Part shown: positions 11,608-22,473 of the stretch, in pieces
Position numbering within the stretch: the first letter of the stretch is position 1
How the letters are laid out: every line of letters begins with the position of its first letter
DNA from: Marthasterias glacialis
Taxonomy: Eukaryota > Echinodermata > Asteroidea > Forcipulatida > Asteriidae
Direction of reading: 5' to 3'
NCBI GenBank assembly: GCA_911728455.2
Contig: OU452226.1
Coordinates: 25,017,128-25,081,127 of the forward strand
Length of the DNA stretch: 64,000 nucleotides
The notes under the pieces: generated by a model
What the model saw: only the letters and a program-made list of their open reading frames with translations
Told to the model about the DNA's origin: nothing
Databases searched by the model: none
Position numbers and translations under genes: made by a program

Positions 11608-11910
11608 ACAGGTTAATGCTGCCCTCTTAATAACCTAAAATAGCAATGTTGTCCTTTTGAATATCAAAGATTGAAAGTTTATCACCATTGACCACAAACA
11701 CTCACAGAAACAGCTTTTCACAGCCGTTTCCTGTTGCAGTTTCATTGATTGCCATCATTATCAAAAGTTAATATTTTCATTGAAAACTGAATCAGTTTTA
11801 CTTATTTCCGAATGTATCTCAGTTCAAAATACGACGGTAAAACGGAGAGCACAAATGCTCGGTATGACAATTTTTGTTAAGTAATAATATTAACAATAAT
11901 AAATAGATTC

Positions 11911-12220
11911 TTATAAAGCGCATTTTTTCACCAAAGGAATCCTCAATGCACTGTACAAAGTTACAATGACAATAGTCATAGCAATTAAGACAAATAATGT
12001 TCTTAAGGTTGATAAGCAGCTTGGAACAGGAAAGTTTTTAGCTGCTTTTTGAACTGTTCTACATTGTTGAGGGGCCTTAATGTATCTGGAAGAGAGAGAG
12101 TTCCAACGTCTTAGGGCACCGAAAACGAAGGTCCTTTCTCCACAACTTTTAGATCTTGCAGCATACACCTTCAGAAGATTTTGTTCCTAAAACCACCCAA
12201 AAGTCTGCCACCATGGGAAT
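11911..12220 (-). pseudogene. LINE reverse transcriptase 3' remnant (CR1/L2-like)
   Basis: The minus strand encodes GERTFVFGALRRWNSLSSRY then, after a frame change, VEQFKKQLKTFLFQAAY. This is the usual end of CR1/L2-type reverse transcriptase ORFs (pattern RTF..AAPRLWNSLP, then FKK.LKT.LF). It is followed by a GCGCTTTATAAGAATCTA-type tail. Broken and 5'-truncated. Confidence 0.65.
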
Positions 12221-13060
12221 GGATGCAGGCTTATAAACTGAAAGTAATAGACTGATTGCGCGACCAATGTTTACATGTCATCACGTGACCTTTAGTGGGT
12301 ACTATGTCATCTCAGCCGATGGCAAACTACATGCAAATACATGCTGTGACCGACAGAGTCACACCAACAGTCAGCTTTTGGTAATTATAACACCGTTACT
12401 AAGCCCTTTTATTAAAGTTGTATGTTGCGACATTGATTTTTATCACATTACTGTTTCATAAACTCCCAGTATTCTACTACAAAAGAGGTTTATTTTATAG
12501 AACTTTACATGTATGCATCGGAGTCAGACCACTACAGGTCATGTGACCTGGGTCGCGCAATATGTCTATTTGAGTTGATTCATTTGTTTTTTGTTTGTTT
12601 TTAAAATCATCCTGAAATTTCCATCATGGACGGAAAAAATTACTTATTTTTTCCGTCTGATATTTGATTGAAACTTGAGGGTACATATAGCTTTGTGAAC
12701 AATAACAATAATCAACTCAAATGATTAAGTCTAGTTTAAGCCTTCATGTCCATTTAATGTTCAAACACTTTTTGGGTGGTTTCGGGTACTTAAAAAAACT
12801 CTATTGAAAAAAAATGCTAACGTTAATATACCGCAAAGATCCTTGTCATTTGATTGATGGAACATGCGTCACGTGTCATACTTTATTTTGCCATGTAATG
12901 TATTTAGATTTACGACGTTGGTGCGTCCTACATGGATTAATTTTGGTCGGTGTACATGAATTTTTTACGCTTAATTCGCAGTATCATTCCCAAAATAGTC
13001 ATTCCAGCTTGTTCATCCAAACGAGACAAGGTCGTATCATGGCGGACAAGGTTGGTGCCT

Positions 13061-13230
13061 ATTGACCTTATCATGCTGCAACCATCTTGGTCATGTTCCC
13101 TGTATCCAATAACAGTAATATGCTAATATTCATTGTACAAAACCAGACTATTTGCCCTTCCAGCCTCGGTTTGGTTATGTTGGTTTGAATGGGAGAAAAT
13201 CAAGATGGCCGCACCATGATAAAGGTCTAT
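13061..13230. mobile_element. MITE, TAGACC clan, family 1 copy 2
   Basis: Inverted relative to the 2781 copy. Shares ATTCATTGTACAAA and CCTTCCAGCCTCGGTTTGGT and the end AAGATGGCCGCACCATGATA. Confidence 0.8.
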
Positions 13231-13257
13231 TACATGGTGTCATCCACAGGATTTAGA

Positions 13258-13537
13258 AGTTTTTTCTCAATGGTTGTAATTTTTGTTTAAAAGTACCTGA
13301 AACCACCCAAAAAATGTTCCAGTGTGAATGGACATTATTTTTTATTATTTTTACATTACAGAAATCTATATTCCTGTTTTAGGCGGCCAGACATGTAAGT
13401 TTTTCTCAATGGTTGTAATTTTTGTTTTAAAGTACCTGAAACCACTCAAAAAATGTTCCATTGTGAATGGACATTATTTTTTATTATTTTTACATTACAG
13501 AAATCTATATTCCTGTTTTAGGCGGCCAGACATGTAT
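13258..13537. repeat. 139 bp tandem duplication
   Basis: Two copies in direct orientation, near-identical (a few substitutions), each ending GGCGGCCAGACATGTA. Period 139. No coding role evident; an ORF through both copies simply reflects the duplication. Confidence 0.85.
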
Positions 13538-13906
13538 CTCTTTGATACATTGCGTTGTACATGTAAAGATGAAAAGTTGCCAAGCGTTGACAATTTGACA
13601 TTTGACTCAATGTTGAAGAACATTTGTTGGAGGCTGTTGTTGTACACTGTACGTTTTCATTGACATTTACACATTATGTGATATCGGTCGAGGTTGAATG
13701 GAACACTCTCTAATTGATTTGATCACATTGCGATAAGTGTTCATGGAATGCATTTATCAAGATGACTTCCCCACGCGCCATCGGCTCCAATTTCATGAAG
13801 CAGATTACAAAAACAGACACTCTGAAAATAATTTACATGGTTGTAGAATGTAAAAATTAGGGCAGGGGTGGCAGCTGCATGTAGTTTGCTAATGGGTGAC
13901 TTCGGA

Positions 13907-13920
13907 ACACTAGGTGGCAG
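13907..13920 (+). promoter_or_regulatory. CTCF-like motif
   Basis: ACACTAGGTGGCAG fits the CTCF core consensus CCASYAGRKGGCRS at 13 of 14 positions. It belongs to a longer recurring sequence (followed by CAGAC) seen again at 34261, 35810 and 48999. Confidence 0.4.
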
Positions 13921-14061
13921 CAGACACTATACCAGTACTAGGGAAATGTCCATTGTTTATTGCATAATAGTCATTATTTTACAATTCATGATTTCGTATT
14001 TAAGTAAGTTCATACACTCGGCAAGGAAACTTAACAGAAAGGAACCTGACAGTGTGAAGTG

Positions 14062-14212
14062 GAGTGTCGTGCCCAAGCGGTCTAAGGCACCAGATTCAAG
14101 TTCTGGTGTTGTCAGACTGTGGGTTTGGGTCCCGCTCATGGCCGTTGTATCATTGAGCGAGACGCTTAAAGACCTTTCTCTTGCAACGTCAGCCTGAGTT
14201 TTTGCCAACCAA
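14062..14212 (+). mobile_element. SINE family A, truncated
   Basis: Head GTCGTGCCCAAGCGGTCTAA (A-box region) with a degraded B-box (GGTTTGGGTCCCG) and the body word GAGCGAGACGCTTAAAG. The 3' half is missing. Confidence 0.65.
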
Positions 14213-14360
14213 GGTTGGATAAACTACGGGGAGTCATCAGTGCAAAGCAAAAATGGATAATCCCAGTCTGTGAAAATGTTACACAAATATTCAAAAATAG
14301 TGTAGAATTTGTAAGAAAATTGGGCCTTGCTTTAAATCTAGAGTCATGTACATGTAGGAA

Positions 14361-14560
14361 TAGACCGATCCATTAAGCCCCATCCCCTTGTATGTTCACC
14401 AATACGCAACCGAAAGTTTGATGCAATAAAATTCTATTGGGTATGGATGTTTGTACTTGTAGTGCGTTCATTCATGTTCGTGCAGTGTGGCATTGAAGAG
14501 ACGCACATTGTGCTGCTCTCATGTACATGTTTAGGGGCCGAGGCTTAATGGATCAGTCTA
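14361..14560. mobile_element. MITE, TAGACC clan, family 3 copy 1
   Basis: 200 bp with about 21 bp terminal inverted repeats, TAGACCGATCCATTAAGCCC at the left and GGCTTAATGGATCAGTCTA at the right. A related copy ends at 46479. Confidence 0.8.
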
Positions 14561-14584
14561 GTGTAGAACTTATCTACAGTATAT

Positions 14585-14886
14585 GACTCGCTTAGTCACA
14601 AGTTGCCGCTTAAATTTGAATTCCTCAGACTATAAAGACAGTTGCTATGTCAAAATGGTTAAGGGCAAGCTTTTGTATAGCAACCTCCAGATGAGCAAAC
14701 CCTGGTACCATTGTGCCATGTACACCTTCATTCAAAATTGTGTATCGGCGTTCACCATCTCTTACTACACATGTATATCTACATGTATGTAAAAGCTTGC
14801 CCCAAATCATGTGAATTAGCAACTGTTGATAATAGTCTGAGGAATTCAAATTTAAATGGGAAGTTGTGACTGCACGTAAGCAAGTC
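14585..14886. mobile_element. Foldback element with about 115 bp arms
   Basis: Left arm GACTCGCTTAGTCACAAGTT..., right arm its imperfect complement. Both contain TTTGAATTCCTCAGACTAT and a GGCAAGCTTTTGTA/TACAAAAGCTTGCC pair. The spacer is about 80 bp. A fragment of the left arm recurs at 15580-15620. Confidence 0.75.
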
Positions 14887-15841
14887 ATTGTACCGGACTT
14901 TATTCCAGCCTACAATGTAACTAAACTCGCAAATGACTAAATTCTGTGAATTGTTTAAGCGTGTGACAGTTCAGAGAAGAGCCACTGTATGGTAGGAAGT
15001 GCATACATTCACCTTGTGTTCATCTGGTTGGTGGATTTCCTTCCTTCTTCCATGGAAGTCTAAGTTTTCAACCAATGTGTGCAACGCATCTCCGGGTGAA
15101 GGCTAAATGTTCGAGGCGGGTTGACGAGTTCATGTACCTAATACACTGTAAATGTATTACACTAACAGAATGCAGATGTTTAACTGTTTACAGTCAAGTT
15201 ACAGCATACATGTACCGTAGTACGTGTTCTCATCATATACATGTACACCATACTTTTTAAAGTTTTTAAAAAGTATTAATTGTGTACAACATGTTGATAC
15301 TACAAGCAGATGTAATTGTAGATCTTTTTATTATCAGCACCACAGCCCTTTAATTAACCCACGTCACCCACAGCAATTGCCGTGGTGCCCTGTGCTTTTA
15401 CCGTAGTACCCTTTGCAAAGTTCCAATACATTTTCCTCATAGAAGTGCCCCTTACATGTACCTGAAGAAAATTGCCGTGCCCTTTCAAGAGCGAAGTTCA
15501 AGGCCTGAGCACACAGTAAGCCATGGTTGATTTATACTTAATGGGCAAGGCAGTTTTTCCTTTGGTAAGGGCATCACAGGGTTCAGGGCAAGCTTTTGTA
15601 CAGCAACCTCCAGACATGCCAGAAGGGAATTACATGTATGTTCTGCCTGTCAGTGTCAGACAACGCGTCCTTCATTTGCTGACAGTGACGCACTTGCTGT
15701 GTTTTACAGCAGTGCAACTTCTCAGCTGTTCAGCTTATTTTCTCTTCTGTTTTTCCCCCCTTAATTTCAGTGCCATAGAAATACTGAAAAAAACACTGTA
15801 CAAAGTTTTGTAAGATTTCCTAGGCAGTTCTTTTTGTTCTT

Positions 15842-15903
15842 GTTTTTTAACAACATGAAAGTTATTACTTGTGTTTTTTTTACCCATACACCGATGTGTG
15901 TTA
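15842..15903. repeat. 62 bp direct repeat, copy 1
   Basis: Almost identical to 16622-16683 (TTTTTTAACAACATGAAAGT through CACCGATGTGTGTTA). The sequence is the end region of SINE family B in antisense orientation. Confidence 0.8.
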
Positions 15904-15930
15904 AAGGTTCACTGAAATTCAAAGTATTAA

Positions 15931-16317
15931 AGGCATTGCATACGTTTGGTAATGACTCTGAAAATTTATGGCAATAAAAACTTACTTGGTAAGAAGTACA
16001 GCAGCTTTGGATAGTATAATGCATTTTGAGAAACGTTTCACTTCGAAGTACTGCAGTTATGGAAAAATATATCAGTTTTCATCCCCAAAAATGTGAATCT
16101 GAGAAGCGTTATGGCCGTAACGCTTCTCAGAATGTGTATTTCAATGACGGATACTTCTTCATCGTGAACACAACCGCTCCAGATTTTTGGCAATATCTCA
16201 AAAACGCTGCCACCTTTTGAAATAAAATTTTCACAGGTTAGTTTTATGGTATATATCTACAATTACATAGGTTTGAAACAAACACTAGGCTCCAACTACC
16301 AAACGTATGCATCTCCT
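15931..16317. mobile_element. MITE with TTAA target duplication (piggyBac-like)
   Basis: 387 bp flanked by TTAA on both sides (15927-15930 and 16318-16321). Ends AGGCATTGCATACGTTTGGT and the complement of AGGAGATGCATACGTTTGGT. Near the centre is a perfect 34 bp palindrome around GTTATGGCCGTAAC (about 16096-16131). No transposase. Confidence 0.82.
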
Positions 16318-16621
16318 TTAATGCTTTATGTTACACCTTATGATTTTTATAAAACGATTCACATGTGCAAGAAATAATTTTTTGCATTCCTGTGTATTTT
16401 TCGCATAATTTGTTTTCTTTAAAAAATAACAGTCTTCAGGAACGCCCACAAAAATAGGTCACTTGCTAACATGGCTTGATGCTCAACGTGACATCACGTG
16501 CATTACATAATGTTTCCTGAGCTATTCCACAAAACAATTGTTCTGGGATTGGGTCTGCCAAAGGAATGACAAATATGTGTTCTTCTATTAACAAATTCAT
16601 TCTTGGCTGTAATGCATGTCA

Positions 16622-16780
16622 TGTTTTTTAACAACATGAAAGTTATTACTTGTGTTTTTTTTACCCATACACCGATGTGTGTTAAGCACTGTATATTCGG
16701 TACTTAAAACACATCGGTGTATTTGTAAAAAAAACACAAATAATATTCTGTATACCCGATGCAAAAATTTACGCTAAACA
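16622..16780. mobile_element. SINE family B 3' fragment
   Basis: Starts with the second 62 bp direct repeat, then an internal inverted pair (CACCGATGTGT and ACACATCGGTG), then the family-B end ATACCCGATGCAAAAATTTA. Confidence 0.6.
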
Positions 16781-17220
16781 TCAAAGTTGCTTGTCTGATG
16801 TGATATGTTGAAGCTCCTCCTCCTCCATTGCGGATAATTTCTCAACAAAAAATTCACAATGCGGGAATTCCCTGAGGGGTTTCCCCCACTTGAACTCCTT
16901 GACTGACCTCTAGGTTACCTCGCTACTGTAAGAGGGACTACTGTACATGTACATGCATATGAATGCAGAGGTAATGACATCATAACCTTCAATACATGAC
17001 AATAGTTCAATCTACTAGCTGGTTGCATATATCATGTGGGCATGTAGGATATGTGACTGGTGTGTCTGACTCATGCTTCTTGACAATTGGAACCAAAAGC
17101 AATCATTGGACCGTTTATTTGAAGTCGAACTTGCAAAGTGTCTAGTCCTTTTGGTGGTGCTGGTGAAGGATAGGATGAGAGAGTGTGAGTATAGAACGTT
17201 AGTTTGCTACTGGTAAAGCT

Positions 17221-17652
17221 TAAGCCGCGTTTGGATTGGATTAATATTTAACCCAGACCATGGATAACTTTCAACGGGTAAAGTTTACCGGTGTTCGCCC
17301 TTGGATTATTTAGCAGGGGGGTAAACTAACCGAGATGATGGTGAAACAAACCAGCTGAGTCGTCAGCATTGACTATAAGCCATGTACGTTGCATCACGCA
17401 TCAATTTTACCGTTGCGCGACCGTCCTGAACCAGTAGGTATTTTACTGGCTGATTTTACCGGGACAATGTGTCCACGCTGGACTTTTTGGCTCAGCTAGT
17501 TTGACCAGGTTAGTTTACCTTGGGAACCATTTGGACGCGGTTAAGTTATCTGCGTGAAATTTTCCTGGGCTGTTCGCACTGGACTTGAAATGGTCAATTA
17601 CCCATTTGCTTGGTTAGTTAACCTGAAAAAAAGTCCAATGGTAACACGGCTT
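17221..17652. mobile_element. Inverted-repeat element with CCGCGTTTGGA ends
   Basis: The left end TAAGCCGCGTTTGGATTGG is matched at the right by CCAATGGTAACACGGCTTTA (about 16 of 20 complementary). Related words (TTTGGACGCGGTTAA, GTCCACGCTGGAC, GTTTACC) recur inside. No coding potential. Confidence 0.5.
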
Positions 17653-18667
17653 TACTCTCTTTGAGTCAAGATAAAGTACATCATGGGTATCAGCAAAGTT
17701 GTTACTTCTGGTATTTGTTACCCTATATTAAATCAAGATAGGTACATGTGTAACATGGGTAAGATTGGCAAAACTGCTTCTCAGTCTGACTTAAGACATG
17801 GTACTTAACGCCTATGTACCAGACTTCGGAAATTTCTCCCAACTATTGTTTCCCCCAAACTCTCTTTTATTTGAATCAAGATATGATACAACATTCATGT
17901 AAAATTGTCAAAGGTACCACTGGAGTACTAGTATGTTTGCTCTTTTTTTTATTATTATTAATCTTTAAAAAGATATAGAATGAATAATTATTACAATTAT
18001 TTGTTGTTATTTTTGGTATTACCGAAAACTAACTTGGTAGAAATATTGCCATTGTATCATTGTTATAACTCCTATAAAACCTAATGAAAGCATTCATTAC
18101 AATGAACTGTCGAAGCTTTCAGAAGTTGTTTTAATTCTGGAATAAACCCATTGTATATATTGGACAACCTTCAAAGCTTGAGCTACCCTGTAAAAGGGAA
18201 GAAGGAAGGTCGTCATTCTAATTCCATTTTAATCGGGAAGGTTTCCTCATTTTACTCCATTCATGAAATTGTAAAGAAATTGACTGGAAAAAGTGTCAAA
18301 CACATGTCAATTCTCACTGGCAACTCGGAGGCATGCAAGCTGGTTCATGTTACACTACAGGCATGCAACGTTTCAGCCGTTTCTCAGCTGTGCCATTCAA
18401 AACTAGACAACACAAAAAAGTCTAGTTGTGCCTGGATTTGTTTTTTGTTTTTTAACAACTTCAGATTACATAGGGTAACTTTGGTAGCACGTTTTGAGAC
18501 TTTCTCTAAGCATTGTCTAACCATCCCCAAGAAAATTGAAATGTGGGTTTTTTTTCTTCTTCTTGGAGATTGCCTGAAACTGGTTGCCTGTAAGTTGCAT
18601 TGTGTTGGATTTTTACAAGACTATACACTTAAAAATAACAACAAAATAACTCCAGTGCCAATTTATA

Positions 18668-18862
18668 ATTTTGTTTTTTACCCATACACCCATGTATACT
18701 CGGTACTTTCACGAGTCCTGTGAAGAAAATCCACAGGCATATTCCTTGGGTGGGATTGGAACCCACGACCTTTGCCATTTTCAAGCCTATATTTTAGCAG
18801 CGGGTCTCGCAACAATTTAATATATATGTTAAATTTGCATCGGGGATAAAGAATATTAATTT
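18668..18862 (-). mobile_element. SINE family B, antisense
   Basis: Complement of the family: B-box-like GGGTGGGATTGGAACCCACG, body word CCACAGGCATATTCC and the end TTGCATCGGGGATAAAGAAT. Confidence 0.75.
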
Positions 18863-19713
18863 GTGTTTTACCCATACATCAATCTGTCTTACATGTAAGT
18901 CAACCTCAGGTCAACATTGTGATGACACAGAACATCTTTTTAGGATCATGCTGCGCCTGAGATAAGACGGTCTTGAACATACCAGTCGCCGATTGTTTAC
19001 GACCTGATTATAACTACAGTATCTTAAGACGATCGGCATCAGTCGCCGTCAGAAAAAAATGAACAGTCGCAAGAGTAGAAATATTCCAATTTCTGCGACG
19101 TGTTCCCGATGCTTGTTCCACGACATTCACCTGATTTCTTAGTTATAGTGACCTGAGCGTTAATGTTCTGCTTGATCCCGGACAGTTCCGTCGCATTGCA
19201 AGCAAACCCAGGTCGACCTGTGGGAAGCTTTAAGCCTTGTCAAATGGCAAATGGCAAATGACTGTTATAACGATACATTACATGTATGTTGATGATGAGT
19301 GATTGATAGAGGGAAATTAATGAAAACATTTATAACAAAACTAGACGTTCAGTTTTTGTCACGAAATTGAGGTGTTTGGGTGCAAGTTAATGAAGTGTTT
19401 GTATTTAACATCACAGAGTTACATGTAATTCAAAAAGTTTCTTTTAAGTCACTACATTGTGAAAAGGTTTTTGTATGTCGTAACATAACACGTATTCGAA
19501 GTAGTCAGCATTGGGCACTGTCAAAATGTGATGATGTCAGCATTGTTACTATTTGAACTGTCAGAGGGATGATTTGTCATTTCTTACTCGGGAACCGTGA
19601 CCAAATTCCCTTTCACATCGACTGTTGCTGATGTTAAGGCTTTATAATATTTATTTTTACTTTAACTTGTGGTTCATGCCTGAATAATTCTCAGTCTGAA
19701 TGCTAATAAGGTT

Positions 19714-20882
19714 GGGACGTTTAAATGTTTAAAGGTTTAAACGGAAAACTAACGTTTAAACGGAAAACTAGCGTTTAAACGGAAAACTAACGTTTAAACG
19801 TTCCCGAATTTCCTAAACGTTTAAACAGAACCGACAAGAAAAAAAATTGGACCTTCCTTTTCAGAGTGCCTGTGATTGTGAAGAATTATTTCCCTGATTT
19901 GTTTTGTACCAATGATAAACGATCAGCAAGCACCCTAAACACAAAATAGTAGTGTACAGTAATACAATAACATGTAATACATTGCTGCATTCCAAGTTTG
20001 GGGGTTTTTTTTGAGGAAATACTTTGCTTCTGCTGATGTTGTTTTCTTGTGGGCACTGCCAAAAAACGTGGAAAAGTTTACCTGTCTAATTTGACGGGTC
20101 TAAATCTTGATCTCCCGTCCACAAAATTGCCATCGCTGATTTCCATCGTTTAATGCTACTTCGGTGTCACTTATTCAATATAATGTTTTGGATTAAAAAC
20201 TTGCTAAACGCGAATGCGGCGACAGCAAAAAAAACCTCAACAAACTGGGACACATTGACCAACTTGCTTGCGACAACTTGACATTAATCTACACCCGTTC
20301 GTGTTTGGTTGTTGCACCACGCACGCAACAGACCAAAAACACATTCAGTGGTGACTGACTAGACACGTGGTCTGTAGCTGTGCATTCAGCGGGCTCACAA
20401 TGTCTGCCACTTGATCGCCCAAACAATGTAGTGGTTGCGCTCTACTTCCTTGCTAATAAATTCAAACACATTGCACAAGACAAAGGTGCAAAGTTTGCAA
20501 TGTCCACGCGATCAAGTTGCGCTGCAGACAAAAACACGTGCAAGATTTGACCAGAGGGGAAAAAGCGGACCCGTTTCATGCCTGCCAATCTTTTGAAAGG
20601 TTTTACATTTCAGACTTCAAATCATGAATCCAAATCCAATGGTTTTTTTTCCCCATTTGAAGAAGGGTCAGTCGGTACAACAATATGTTTCCTGCCCTTT
20701 TCCTGATAAATATTTAATAAAATGATGTCCGAAAAAATATACTGTATGTTATAAATCAGGCATCAACGATCGCAGGTACCCAGCACCTGCACTACGTTGT
20801 CCCCATTCTCAATTTTGATTCATTGCTAGAAACGTTTAAATTTTTAAACGGAAGTCACAAGTTCCGTTTAAACGTTTAATAA
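19714..20882. mobile_element. Possible DNA transposon with GTTTAAACG subterminal repeats
   Basis: The left side has three tandem copies of a 20 bp unit (GTTTAAACGGAAAACTAAC) preceded by GGTTGGGACGTTTAAA. The right side has the inverted word TTCCGTTTAAACGTTTAA at about 20863-20880. About 1.1 kb between them has no coding sequence. Ends and target duplication are unclear. Confidence 0.45.
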
Positions 20883-21189
20883 AGGTAGATGCACAAGCTT
20901 AAAGCTTGTTTAAATCTGTCAAATGTTTGTTTTATTTATTTATTTTTTTAATCGAGGGATTAAAGATTGTACATGATTTATTAGAGGTTTGCAAACAATA
21001 CCATTTCCTGGTTTCAATTTCATGCTCGTCCCAAAGTATCTGCTGAAAGGAACTTGATGAAGCTCAACCGAGAAATAGATTCATAAATAAACTTTGAGGT
21101 TTTGCTTTGTGAGGAAATTAGATTCCTTTTGAAGGACATGTACGCTGTGTGTGTATTTAAGCATTATATATATATTTTTTTCTGCTTAC

Positions 21190-21370
21190 TGTTTTGCAGA
21201 TCCTAACAACCTGTCCTCTCCATGCTAATTGTCCACCTTCTTCTGTCTGGACCCCTGACTCCATTCCATGTTTTCCTTCCATATTCTTTTCCTTCCCTTC
21301 CCTTTCTACTGTCCTCCATCTTGTTTTCGGTCTCCCAACTTTTCTTCTGCCGTCTGGGCGCCCAATTTCA
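21190..21370 (-). pseudogene. LINE 3' end remnant
   Basis: The minus strand reads GRRKVGRPKTRWRTVE, a motif typical of the C-terminal end of many non-LTR retrotransposon ORFs (GRPKTRW..). It is short, with frame damage, and merges into a MITE at 21359. Confidence 0.4.
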
Positions 21371-21845
21371 TAGAGCCGCTTAAGCACAAAAAGTAGCTAA
21401 GCACAACAGAATTATGCTTACCAGAATAATCTTACCAGCCCAAATATCATGTCACATGTACTTTGTGTTACTGGTATCCTGCCTATTTTTGATGAACAGA
21501 TAATTGCTAAGCAGTATTTTCTACTTTAAGCAGTTCTATGAAGTTGGATCCTTGGATCCATTTCGTAGAGCTGTTTAACTGCTGATTTTGTGCTTACTGT
21601 GTGATTTCCATTTCATAGCGCTGCTAACGGTAAGCACACAAAAAGGCATGCTAACCTTCTGGTGCTTGCTGTAAGGAAGTGACTGACGTAACAATGCATG
21701 GTGAATGCGCAAGCAGACTGCCTACATGTACAATGTACATGTCATTTTTTCTTGCTATCTGTAAAATACACTTGCGCTTAACCAAATGTTTCTGCCAAAC
21801 TGAAATAATTGCTTACCATTAAGCAGCTCTTTGGAACTTGCTCCT
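21359..21845. mobile_element. Two adjacent copies of the CCCAATTTCATAG MITE family
   Basis: Copy one (21359-21560) starts CCCAATTTCATAGAGCCGCT, contains GCTAAGCA words and ends with TTCTATGAAGTTGGA. A diverged copy follows to about 21845. The intact family member is at 57182-57374. Confidence 0.6.
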
Positions 21846-22281
21846 GGTTGCCAAGTCAGGGCTGTCGGCACGAAAAATGTAATGTGAAAAAATACCACTT
21901 CACGGGACCTTTAAGCTGGCTTTCATCTTATTTGTTTATTTGTTTACGTTTTGTGACCACACAATAGTACCAGTCGTACTATGGTTTGAGAGAGTTTGAT
22001 CAAGTTGTTTTCCTTTTATACTGTTTTGCAGATCCCATGTGGTGCAAGTACCTGATCCCATCTGGTAATTTGATTCAAATCGCCACAGCCCAGGATAATA
22101 TCTAAGACGATCAGCCAAAATGGACAAATAGCAATGTTTAATATCATTTCTACTTTGGATTGAATCTCAGCAGAAAATTGTCTACAAAGCTTTGCTCTAA
22201 GAATTCCTGCATTTTACTTCTTGTACCCAAAACATTTAGCAATAGACGTAATAGTTGACAAAGTGTAAAGATAGTATTACC

Positions 22282-22473
22282 ATGGCAACGGCACCGGATA
22301 CGCAGCGCGCTCCGGCGGGGAAGAGCAAAAAGAACAAGAAGAACCGATGTCAGAGTGGACCGCCCACTGCTATGATGCCGAATAACACAGCCATGGGTGG
22401 GGCAGTGGGCGGGGCTCCTGGACAAGCAGCCACACGCCAACTGGAATTTCACCAAGCTATGGCAGATTTTAAG
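22282..22473 (+). CDS. CUEDC1: CUEDC1 exon 1
   Basis: 64 codons from ATG to ADFK, followed by the donor GTAAAC. A low-complexity Lys/Asn and Gly/Ala N-terminus leads into QLEFHQAMADF, the first helix of the CUE region (human RLEFNQAMDDF). Any non-coding 5' exon upstream was not identified. Confidence 0.92.

Larger units (their letters stand above)
6889..22281. other. Gene-free region between MRPS23 and CUEDC1
   Basis: No exon with similarity to a known gene was found. Contents listed separately include inverted-repeat elements, SINEs, two LINE 3' remnants and tandem duplications. The rest (for example 8482-10011, 12221-13060, 14887-15337, 17653-18667 and 18863-19713) is AT-rich sequence in which I see nothing definite. 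Confidence 0.6.

Noticed and set aside
18151-18723. 190-codon plus-strand ORF
   Set aside because: The translation has low-complexity, intron-like composition, no recognisable domain, and runs into a SINE at its 3' end.
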